A DNA stretch of 64,000 nucleotides from Panax quinquefolius (taxonomy: Eukaryota > Streptophyta > Magnoliopsida > Apiales > Araliaceae). Shown piece by piece: positions 35,501-45,898 of the stretch. The stretch spans positions 16,180 through 80,179 of the forward strand of contig JAINUW010000161.1 of the NCBI GenBank assembly GCA_020205615.1, read 5' to 3'. Each line of letters opens with the position of its first letter. Positions within the stretch are counted from its first letter, which is position 1. The position numbers and the translations under genes are program-made. The notes under the pieces were generated by a model. That model was given only the letters and a program-made list of their open reading frames with translations. It had not been told where the DNA came from and ran no database searches.

Positions 35501-35559
35501 CCGTAACGTGAAGTCAATTCTTTATTGATCTTGAACCCCGGTACAAAGCCCATTTCTAA

Positions 35560-36410
35560 AACCCCATATCGAATGGCTCCTATTGAACTTCAGAGTTAAA
35601 GGTCCAACTATGTGAATTGTTGGACATCGGTTTCATCTGGCCCCAAGTACATCTCCTCGGGGTGCTCCCTGCTTTATTTGAAAAGAAGAAAGACGGAGTA
35701 TGCGATTTCAGATCGACTATCTGGAATCGAACCATGTCACCATCAAAAATAGGTATCCTCACCTCGTATTGATGACTTGTTTGACCAATTGTAAGGGGCA
35801 CAATTCTTTTCAAAAATCGATCTTCGCTCGATATCATCACCAAGATTAGAACCGAGGATATTCCAAAGACCGCTTTTAGAACTCAAGATGGGCATTATGA
35901 ATTCTTAGTCATGTCTTTCTGATCGACTAATGCTCCTCGCGGCTTTCATGGATATGATGAACCGAGTATTCAAGGAATATTTGGATCATTGTTGTTGTTT
36001 TTATTGATGACATCCTTATATATTCCAAAAGTCGTGAAGATCATGAGCACCATTTGAAGTCGGTACTCCAAAGGCTTCGTGAAAACAAACTATATGCCAA
36101 ATTGAAGAAATGCGAGTTCGCTCGAGGAAGTAGCATTCCTTGGGCACGCGGTGTCAAAACATGGAGTATCCGCTGATCCCGCCAAGATCAAGCAATACAA
36201 AGTTGGGAGCAACCAAGTCTGTGGATCAAGCACGTAGTTTTTGGGCGAATAGCTGGTTATTATCTGGAGATTCGTGGAAGGGTTTTCTAATCGCTACTCC
36301 ATTAACTCAACTAACTCTAAGGATACAAAATTCGCTTGGAGCGAAGAATGCGAGAAGAGTTTCCAAGAGCTTAAGAGGAGACTTATTTTTAAGACTGTTT
36401 CTAACAATAC
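35560..36410 (+). pseudogene. E2 reverse transcriptase remnant
   Basis: RT would copy element RNA into DNA inside particles. Blocks in order: MAPIEL at 35573, FEKKKDGVCDF near 35675-35710, RIDDLFDQL near 35765, the FSKIDLR region near 35810-35835, [10 protein letters not shown] at 35885-35925 followed by TNAP after a frameshift, and [11 protein letters not shown] at 36000-36033 with both catalytic Asp residues. [19 protein letters not shown] at 36050-36105 is the thumb. The connection block YYLEIRG lies near 36260. At least five frameshifts. Confidence 0.85.
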
Positions 36411-36800
36411 CATCCGTTCGGATGGATTTGTTATCTACAAACGATGCTTCGTGCAAAGGGTTAGGATGTGTTCTCATGCAACGGGAAAGTCATAGCCTAT
36501 GCCTCGCGATAACTTAAAGAGTATGAGAGGAATTATCCTACCATGATCTAGAGAGGCAAAGCAATGTTTTCGCGCTTAAAGATATGGAGGCACTATCTAT
36601 ATGGGGAGAAAGTGGAGATATATTCGCACCATAAAAGCCTTAAATATTTCTTCAAAAAGAACTCAACACGCGGCAAATGACGCTGGCTCGAGCTATTGAA
36701 AGACTACGACCACACTATTCAATACCATCCCGAAAAGTTTAACGTGGTAGCCGACGATTGAGTAGAAGATCATATGCGTGAACGAAAAGCGATGATGTCA
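36410..36800 (+). pseudogene. E2 RNase H remnant
   Basis: Shifted frames give SDGFVIY then DASCKGLGCVLMQ (36420-36482; the Asp of the family's SDAS motif is disturbed), [16 protein letters not shown] near 36510-36540, [16 protein letters not shown] at 36578-36625, HHKSLKYFF near 36630, RWLELLKDYDHTIQYHPEK near 36680-36740, and the NVVAD end. This is the Ty3/gypsy RNase H layout ending in ADALSR; the ALSR part is altered. Confidence 0.8.
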
Positions 36801-38010
36801 AGTATACGACAGAGCCAACTTTAATAGAAAAAGTTAAGGTCGCTTCAAGCCACCCAATCTTGAAATGATGCGTATGAAGAAGAAAGTACAAGAAGGAGCT
36901 ATTCCTAAGCTTAGAATTGATGAAGAAGGAATACTTGAGTCCACTCTAGACTTTGTGTTCCTAACGACTGATTTGAAGTACAAGATTATGATGGAGGCAC
37001 ACAATACACCATTTGCAATCCATCTCGAAGTACTAAAATGTATCGTGATCTTCACATACATTTTGGTGGAACAATATGAAGAGAGAGATTGCAAAGTTTA
37101 TCTCAATGTGTTTAACTTGTCAACGGTAAAGCGCGAGCATCTAGTACCTAAGGGTCCGCAGTAACCACTTGAGATTCTCAAATGGAAGTGGGAACACATT
37201 ACCATGGATTTTGTTACGGGTCTTCCTACGGTTTGCTTTCAAGGCATCAACGCTATTTGGGTTATTGTTGATAGATTAACCAAGTCCGCATTTCATTTTT
37301 GCCGATACACGGAGACTTATTCCCTCGAACGCCTTGCTAGTATATGATGTACGTGAATGAGATTGTGAGGTTGCATGGCATGCTCAGATCCATAGTTTCG
37401 GATCGTGACCCAAGATTCACTTCAAGATTTTGGGTTAGCTTGCAAAAAGCTATGGGCACGGATTTATTTATCTGGGTTAAGCATACCATCCTCAAACCGG
37501 ACGGACAATCGAAAAGGACTATTCAAACTCTTGAAGATTTATTAAGACTGTGGTCCTAGACTTCAAGGGCGCTTGGGATAAGTATTTACCATTGGTGGAA
37601 TTCTCCTACAACAACAGCTTATCGTGCAAGTATAGGTGTAGCTCCATTTGAAGCATTATATGGACGAAAGTGTCGCTCCAAAGATATGTTGGGACGAGGT
37701 GGGTGAAGCAACACTTGTTGGGACCCGAAGTTGGTACGTATGATCACTTTTAAAAGATCCAAATGATTCGACAACGATACAAACGGCACAAGATCGACAA
37801 AAGAGTTATGCGGATCTTCATCGAAAGGACGGGAATTTAGTGTAGGGGATCATGATTATCATGAAGTTGCTTCCATGGAAGGGAGTTACAAGATTTGGGG
37901 AAGAGAGGAAAGCTCAATCCACGCATTTATCGGGTCCATTTCAAATTCTTCGACCGAGTAGGAAATGTAGCCTATAGACTCGCTGCTACCTCCAAGTATG
38001 TCTCGTGTTC
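36800..38010 (+). pseudogene. E2 integrase remnant
   Basis: MRMKKKVQEGAIPK at 36868, zinc-binding region about 36990-37130, [14 protein letters not shown] near 37185-37225 (first catalytic Asp), [21 protein letters not shown] at 37396-37458 (second Asp), and [15 protein letters not shown] at 37500-37545, where the catalytic Glu is Lys as written. FEALYGRKC near 37640-37670, then GKRGKLNPR and FRPSRKCSL-type frames of the GPY/F block near 37895-37965. Frameshifts occur before the second Asp and after LED. Confidence 0.85.
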
Positions 38011-38299
38011 ATAATGTGTTTCACATATCCGCATTTCAGAATATGTGAAAGACCCAAACCACGTTATAGAAGTTAGAACCTGACGAGATAGCCAAGACTT
38101 AACGTATGAGGAGGTACCACAAGATCTTGGATAGAAGGAGCATGTCCTACTACAAGAAAGGTCATACCACAAGTTAAAGTTTTGTGGAGGAATCATGCTA
38201 TAGAGGAAATGACCGGGAATTGAAACGGAAATGAAAGCGAGGTATCCTCACCTTTTCAAACACCTGTGTACGTGACGCCAATTTCGAGGACTAAATTTC
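38010..38299 (+). pseudogene. E2 chromodomain remnant
   Basis: In order: NHVIEVR near 38060, LTYEE near 38098, a DRKEHVL block near 38130-38150 (shifted), VIPQVKVLWRNHAIEEMT at 38162-38210, ELKRK.KRGILTF frames for ARYPHLF near 38240-38260. It lies directly before the polypurine tract, as expected for a chromovirus with its chromodomain at the end of pol. Confidence 0.75.
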
Positions 38300-38300
38300 A

Positions 38301-38312
38301 TAAGGAGGGAGG
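38301..38312 (+). promoter_or_regulatory. E2 polypurine tract
   Basis: TAAGGAGGGAGG followed by the LTR start TGTAAGA. Confidence 0.85.
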
Positions 38313-40340
38313 TGTAAGAAGACCCAACTTATTATTAATGAAATTTAATTTTCTATTTATTATTTTGAAATAGTAAGGGTTGATTTGATTAATGTGGATA
38401 GTTAGGGTAAAATACGCAAATATTTCAAAATAAGCAAGTGGTTATAAAATATTCATTGTTGTTTGGGAATATTCGCTTGGTCGTGGAATATTCAGATCGC
38501 TTCTGGGAATATTCGTACGACAATGCAAGCAACCATGTGTGGGCCCCATAACGGAAAGCGATTGGACGAAGAAAACGATAAATATAAGTGGTTTTAAAAT
38601 AATCTACAGTAGTAGTCATCAAGTTAATCGCGTTAAAATACCGGTGGTTAAAACACAAGAAGATATACCAGATCGCACCAATTATTGATTCTTACGTAAG
38701 AAGGCACTACTCAATAATGGTTTAAAGAATTATCGCTCAAGATTTTATCGAGTTAATAATTGTCTGTTGATATTTTATATTGTCGTTGTTTCAATAATTG
38801 TCATTACACAAGATTTTTCATTATCGGCAATAATTCATATTATCTCAATAATATTATTAGATAACATTATTGGCAATGTCTAGAAAGTTCTCGTCTAAGG
38901 AGAGGTTTGGTCACCTAATTGCGCCGCCAAGAAGAAGAAATTTTATGGAAAGCCCCTCTTTCCTGAACCGCCTCGTTGTCAATATCATTGGATTCGTCAA
39001 TATTATTTGTGAATAATTAATTATTGATTCATATGATGAGGAAAATATTGATTTTATGTGGATATAGATGGAGAAAAATTTTAATGTGACAATTGTTGAA
39101 AATTGAAATTTTATCTTTTTCGATAAAATAATTCATTTAAATATATTATTATATTTTAATAATATAATAATGGTGATATTTTTACAACGAATGTGGGATA
39201 TATGAGTATACGAGGAGGAAGAGTATTTTTGTTGCAATAAATGTTTAAAACATGTTAAACATGTCAAGGACCCCATTTATCGATCGAAATTTGATTATAC
39301 TTGTAAAATCTCCGCTTGTGGATTTTTTGGCCAATTTTATTTTGAATTTGGAAAAACTTTCTTCTCAAAGTTGTAGAGAATTGAATTTCCTATAAAAAAC
39401 TCGTGAGATTCGAATTTTCTGATAAAAGGGCTATTTATTATGAATTATTGAAGTTCAAGTTCAAATAATTGATTTTTGGAAGTTTAAAATATTTTAAATA
39501 ATAAAAACGTTTTTTTTTGTTTGTTTTGTGGGCTACAACATGTGCATAATGAGCTGAGATCAGATCTAGGAAGGTGGGCGAGAAATCTTAATATATATAT
39601 TAATATTATATTAAATTTTTTCGCTTTGGTGTTCTAAGCATTTTCCTATAAATAGGTGCTTAGGTTAGAATTGAAAATCACAATTTAAACTCAAGTTTTT
39701 TCTCTCTATATTATCGAAGCGTATTCTTGTGAGTATTTTGAGTATACTTGAGTATTGTTAGACGGTGCAAGTTCCTTCAAAGACTATACCCAGTATTCCA
39801 ACTAGAAGTACTAATCTTTCGAGGTAAGTGGATGTTATTTTTTCTCAAATGATATTATTTCTTCAATATCATTACGTCGAAATATTGGTTGAAACTTTTT
39901 ATCAAATTTGGAACTTTTTTTTCAGGTTACTATTCATGGGTTACTATTCATGAAGTTACTATTCACGAAGTTACTATTCACGAGTTACTATTCACGAAGT
40001 TACTATTCACGAAGTTACTATTCACTAGTACTGAAGCGTGAAGATGTTTTTTTGTGGAATTTCTATCTTTCGTGTGAGTTACTATTTACTATTCACGATA
40101 TAAGACTATTCACTTATTCAAAAATGAAATTTCTTCTTTTTGTCAAAATATCTATTCGGATACTAGCTTTGATTGTATCCATGTTTTGATCATTCTGAAT
40201 TTTACACCACTATGATTATTTTTGAGGTATTTTTTTGAACATGGATAAAACAAAGTACTAATCCTTAATCCTTAATCCTTCAATCATTTGTTTCAATCGA
40301 TTCGCTTTCTTTAAAAAATTTTCATCATCCTCGCCTTAAA
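38313..40340 (+). repeat. E2 3' LTR, 3' part missing
   Basis: TGTAAGAAGACCCAACTTA opens it. TATA is at 39646-39656 and GAGGTAAGTG at 39821-39830. The minisatellite is at 39925-40030. It stops after CATCCTCGCCTTAAA, with about 0.7 kb of LTR absent, where a minus-strand LTR end begins. Confidence 0.85.
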
Positions 40341-43080
40341 TAGCCCCCAAAATAGGTATACATCACCCATTCTCGAGTTGTCAATACATGGTATGTAAAC
40401 AACTACAACTTTTATTATTACAACAAGAAATCGTGAGTTTGAATACAAATATTATCTTCTAGATAATATCTATATCAAATAAATCCTCATCACATTTATT
40501 GATACATTATTTTACAAAAATGGTGAGGACTACTAAACAATTCTTTCTAAAACCTTCATTCCATACCCCGACTCGTACTCGCTATATTCTCGCCTCCTGA
40601 GAAGAAAAATGGAACAAAAAGGAAAAGGGTGAGCTCAACTAGCCCCAAGAAAGAATATTATGACTAAGAAGATAATATACAACAAATTATCGTTAGTCTT
40701 CAACAGAAAAATCTAATAGAATACAATAGACAACAAATTTTAAATCAATATTCGCAATGAAATAATAATTCATTAGAAGAGTTAAGTAGAGAATGCAAAC
40801 TACTATCTTCTATGTATGAATTTAAAAGTTCATCGCTCTATCTTTTATCCCCGTAACATCAATCAATATACATCCGAATCAAATATTCATCTTTGCACTA
40901 CGTGCCAAAGATATTCATCGTCTTGGTCATGTTCATCTAAACACTGCTCATCTTTTGACTACTACCAAAGATATTCTTAAGAAATCATTCATCTTTGCAC
41001 TACAAAGCCAAAGATATTCAATAATATCATCATTTAAGACCGAGGATGATGAAAAATATTTTTAAAGAAACGAATCCAAAGGAAACAAAATGACAAGGAT
41101 TAAGGATTAAGGATTCGTACTTTGTTTTATCCATGTTCAAAAAATACCTCAAAAATAATCATAGTGGTGTAAAATTCAAGAATGATCAAAACATGGATAC
41201 AATCAAAGCTAGTATCCGTAATAGATATTTTGGACAAAAAGAAGAAATTTCATTTTTTTCGGTGAATACGTGAATCAGATAGATATACGTGAATAGCCAG
41301 AACGTGAATAGTAACTCCGACACCAAAAGATAGAAATTCCACAAAAAAACATCTTCACGCTTCATGAATAGTACTCGTGAATAAGAACTCGTGAATAAGA
41401 ACTTCTCATGAATAGTAACTCGTGAATAGTAACTCATGAATAGTAACCCATGAATAGTAACCTTTACATGAAAAAAGTTCCAAATTTGATAAATAGTTTC
41501 AACCAATATTTCAAAGATAATGATATTCAAGAAATAATATCATTCGAGAAGAAAATAACATCCCTTACCTCGAAAAAGATTAAGACTTCTAAATTTGGAA
41601 TACCGGGTATAGTGTCAAGGAACTTGCACCATCTAACAATACTCAAAGTATACTCAAAATACTCACAAGAATACGCCGATAATATGTAGAGAGAGAAAAC
41701 TTCAGCTTTCGTGTGATTTTCAATTCTAACCCAAGACCCTATTTATAGAAAACGCTAGAACACCAAAGTAAAATTTAATATAATATTAATATATATATTA
41801 AGATTTCTACGCCCACCTTCCTAGATCTGATCTCACTCATTATGCACATGTTGTAGCCCACAAAACAAAACAAAAACGCTTTTTATTATTTAAAATATTT
41901 TAAACTTCCAAAATCAATTATTTTGAGCTTCTAACTTCAATAATTCATAATAAATAGCCCTTCTATCAGAAAAATTCAAATCAAGCGAGTTTTTATAGGA
42001 AATTCAATTTTCTACAACTTTGCAGTAAGAAAGTTTTTCCAAATTCCAAATGTAAATTGACCAAATCCACAAACGGGGATTTTATGTGCTATAATCAAAT
42101 TTCACCAATAAATGGGGTCCACCGACATGTTTAACATGTTTTAAACATTTATTGCAACAAAAATACTCTTCCTCCTCAGATACTCATATATCCCACATTC
42201 GTTGTAAAATATCACCATTATTATATTATTAAAATATAATAATATATTTAAAAGAATTATTTTATCGTAAAAGATAAAATTTCAATTTTCAACAATTGTC
42301 ACATTAAAAATTTTCTCCATCTATATCCACATAAAATCAATATTTTCCTCATCATATGAATCAATAATTAATTATTCACAAATAATATTATGTAATCACA
42401 ATATCGACAACCGTGCAGCTTCCTCAGAAAGAGGGGCTTTCCAATAAGAATTTCTTCTTCATCGCAAGCAATTAGGTGACCAAACCTCTCCTTAGATGTA
42501 ACTTTCTAGACATTGCCAATAATGTTATCTAATAATATTATTCAGATAATATGAATTATTGCTTCGATAATGAAAAAATACCGTAATGATAATTATCAAA
42601 CAACAAAGAATATAAAATATCAACGCAAAGAATTATTAACTCAATAAAATATCGAAACAAAGAATTATCAGAACCATTATCGAGTAGTGCCTTTCACGTA
42701 AGAATCAATAATTGGTGCAATACCGCGGTGCTATCGTGTTTTAACCACGCCAGACAGGTATTTAAAAAGTATTAATCTCAGAATAACTACGCCGTTATTT
42801 TTAAACCACTTATATTTGTCGCTTTCTTCATCCAATCGCTTTCAGTTATGGGGCCCACACATGGTCGCTACCGTCGCATTTAATATTCCCCGACAAAGAT
42901 TTAATATTCCACCACCAAACTAATATTCCCCACAACAATGAATATTTTATAACCACTTGCTTATTTTGAAGTATTTCATGTATTTTACCCCTAACTATCC
43001 ACATTAATCACATCAACCCTTACTATTTATAATAAAATAGAGAAAATTAAATTTCATTAATAATAAGTTGGGGTCTTACA
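40341..43080 (-). repeat. M3 LTR (type A), 3' LTR
   Basis: Complete, about 2.74 kb, from TAGCCCCCAAAATAGG (a diverged TGACGCCCC end) to GGGGTCTTACA. It contains the hairpin array complement near 40888-41010, the minisatellite at 41270-41462, the TATA complement at 41738-41748 and the dyad near 42124-42136. It meets the E2 LTR tail to tail. Confidence 0.85.
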
Positions 43081-43290
43081 ACCTCCCTCCTTATGAAATT
43101 TCGTCCCTAAATCGACGACGCACTCTGTGTGTTTCAAAAGGTGAGGATACCTCGCTTTCATTTCCGCTTTCCAATTCCCGTGTCATTTCTCTATAGCATG
43201 ATTCCTCCACAAAACTTTAACTTGTGGTATGACCTTTCTTGGCTGTAGGGACATGCTCCTTCCTATCCAAGATCTTGACAGTACCTCCTC
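43081..43290 (-). pseudogene. M3 pol stub: polypurine tract and chromodomain end
   Basis: It starts with the tract complement ACCTCCCTCCTTATGAAATT and reads back through the YPHLF region and VKVLWRNHAIEK (complement of about 43184-43220) to the ILDRKEH block near 43255-43275. At GTACCTCCTC|CTTCATTCC it jumps into the middle of another LTR, sharing a few bases (CCT/TC) at the join. The rest of M3 is gone. Confidence 0.8.
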
Positions 43291-45569
43291 CTTCATTCCA
43301 TACCCCACTGCATCAAGTATATTCTCGCCTCCCGAGAAGAAAAATGGAACAAAAAGGAAAAGGGTGAGCTCAACTAGCCCAAGAAAGAATATTATGACTA
43401 AGATAATATACAACAAATTACCGTTAGTCTTCAACAGAAAAATCTAATAGAATACAATAGACAACAAATTTTAAATCAATATTCGCAATGAAATAATAAT
43501 TCATTAGAAGAGTTAAGTAGAGAATGCAAACTACTATCTTCTATGTATGAATTTAAAAGTTCATCGCTCATCTTTTATCCCCGTAACATCAATCAATATA
43601 CATCCGAATTAAATATTCATCTTTGCACTACAAAAAGCCAAAGATATTCATCGATTGGTCATGTTCATCTAAACACCTATTCATCTTTGCACTACTACCA
43701 AAGATATTCTTCAGAAATCATTCATCTTTGCACTACGTGCCAAAGATATTCAATAATATCATCATTTTAGACCGAGGATGATGAAAAATATTTTTAAAGA
43801 AACGAATCCGATTGAAACAAAATGACAAGGATTAAGGATTAAGGATTCGTGACTTTGTTTTATCCATCTTCAAAAAATACCTCAAAAATAATCATAGTGG
43901 TGTAAAATTCAAGAATGATCAAAACATAGATACAATCAAAGCTAGTATCCAGAATAGATATTTTGGACAAAAAGAAGAAATTTCATTTTTCGGTGAATAG
44001 TGCCGTATACGTGAATAGTGCCATATACGTGAATAGTAACTCCGACACCAAAAGATAGAAATTCCACAAAAACATCTTCACGCTTCATTTAATAGTACTC
44101 GTGAATAGTAATCGTGAATAGTAACTCATGAATAGTAACTCATGAATAGTAACTCGTGAATAGTAACCCATGAATAGTAACCCCGACATGGAAAAGTTCC
44201 AAATTTGATAAAAAGTTTCAACCAATATTTCAAAGATAATGATATCAAGAAATAATATCATTCGAGAAGAAAATAAGCATCCCTTACCTCGAAAGATTAG
44301 TACTTCTAATTGGAATAATGGGTATATTGGTCAAGGAACTTGCAACCGCCTAACAATACTCAAAGTATACTCAAAATACTCACAAGAATACGCCGATAAT
44401 ATAGAGAGAGAAAACTTCAGCTTCGTGTGATTTTCAATTCTAACCCAAGACCCTATTTATAGGAAAATACTTAGAACACCAAAGCGTAAAATTTAATAAA
44501 ATATTAATATATATTATTTTTATTCCAAAGCACACTTATTTTGCTTCAAAACCTCACCACCAAACAGCCCACCTCACAAGACTTGCACATAAAAACGTTA
44601 TTGTTATTTAAATTATTTTAAACTTCCAAAATCAATTATTTCGTAGCTTCGTAACTTTAATAATTCATAATAAATAGCCCTTTTATCAAAAAATTGAATC
44701 ATGAAGTTTTTATAGGAAATTCAATTTCTACAACTTTGCGTAAGAAAGTTTTTCCAAATTCCAAACATAAATGACCAAATCCACAAACGGACGATTTTAC
44801 GCCTATAATCAAATTTCTGGCCAAGAAATGGGTCCACCGACATGTTTAATATGTTTTAAACATTTATTGTAACAAAAATATTCTTCCTCCTCATATACTC
44901 ATATATTCCCCATTCAATGTAAAAATATCACCATTATTATATTATTAAAATAATATATTTAAATGAATTATTTTATCGTAAAAGATAAAATATTAATTTT
45001 CAACAATTGTCACTTTAAAAATTTTCTCCATCTATATCCACATAAAATAAATATTTTTCTCATCATAAAAATCAATAATTAATTATTCACAAATAATATT
45101 ACATAATCACAATATTAACAACTGTGCAGCCTTAGAAAGAGGGGCTTTCAATAAGAATTTCTCCTTACTCATGCCAATAATTAGTGATCAAACCTCTCCT
45201 TAGACAGAACTTTCTAGGCATTGCCAATAATGTTATCCAATAATATTATTCAGATAATATGAATTATTGTCTCGATAATGAAAAAAATATCGTGTCGTGA
45301 CAATTATTGAAACAACAATAATATAAAATATCAACGTAGCAATTATTGAATCAATAAAATAAAATATTGAATGTAATTATCGTAACAATTATTGAGTAAT
45401 GCCTTCACTAAAAAAAAAATTATCATGCTTCATGAATAGTACTCGTGAATAGTAACTCGTGAATAGTAACTCATGAATAAGAATCGTGAATAGTAACTCT
45501 CATGAATAGTAACTCATTAATAGTAATTAAAAAATTGAATACTTTTATTTCATAAAATTCGGTCTTACA
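43291..45569 (-). repeat. NA2 3' LTR, truncated A/B mosaic
   Basis: From 43291 to about 44510 it follows type A, with a hairpin array (43618-43752) and minisatellite (44000-44182). From about 44515 it follows type B or a third variant (unique stretch ATTCCAAAGCACACTTATTT near 44521), ending TTCGGTCTTACA as in NA1. A second minisatellite sits near the LTR start at 45431-45520, the type B position. TATA complement at 44452-44463. Confidence 0.75.
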
Positions 45570-45898
45570 ATCTCCCCTCCTTATGAAATTTCATCCCAAA
45601 ATTTACGCACTGGTATTTCAAAGAGTTGAGAATACCTTGTTTTCATTTCAGATTCTATCTCCCTGTCATCATGATTTCTCCATTGCTTCATCTCCCGTAT
45701 TTCGGATATCATTCTAGAATACAACTTCAAAAACAAGGGTTAATTTAACAAATTAATATATCACATAATATCCCGATATTATGATCGACCAACAAATAAG
45801 CTTAGGTAGACACACTAAGCGAAGGATTTAATCATCTCTCCTCCTAGTTCTAATCCCGATCTCCGCCAGAGATCATATCCCTAAGCTCGATACCAACC
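45570..45898 (-). other. NA2 internal region with primer site and polypurine tract
   Basis: Polypurine tract complement ATCTCCCCTCCTTATGAAAT at 45570; primer-binding site complement CTAAGCTCGATACCA at 45881-45895. Between them are the same leader and pol end as NA1 (8125-8449), differing by scattered single bases and small indels. No coding capacity. Confidence 0.85.

Larger units (their letters stand above)
30901..40340 (+). mobile_element. E2: Ty3/gypsy chromovirus, near-full set of domains
   Basis: 5' LTR lacking its first ~130 bases, primer-binding site, complete order of gag, protease, RT, RNase H, integrase and chromodomain over 4.75 kb, polypurine tract, and a 3' LTR cut at 40340 by a minus-strand LTR. 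It is the best copy for domain order. Frameshifts occur every one or two hundred bases, so no product is possible from the sequence as given. Confidence 0.85.

Noticed and set aside
35246..35506. Hydrophobic open frame MPKLIVFVRLLVFIF..., resembling a signal peptide or membrane protein (also at 58975)
   Set aside because: It is a shifted reading of the protease-to-RT segment, at the same place in each element. Hydrophobicity is a frame by-product.
21290..40340. The inverted blocks as a simple read-through palindrome
   Set aside because: The sequences on the two sides of 40341 do not mirror each other: E2 has a full internal region, M3 only a 210-base stub.
45881..45896. Possible tRNA gene fragment near TAAGCTCGATACCA
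   Set aside because: This is the primer-binding site, complementary to a tRNA 3' end. No cloverleaf can be drawn around it.
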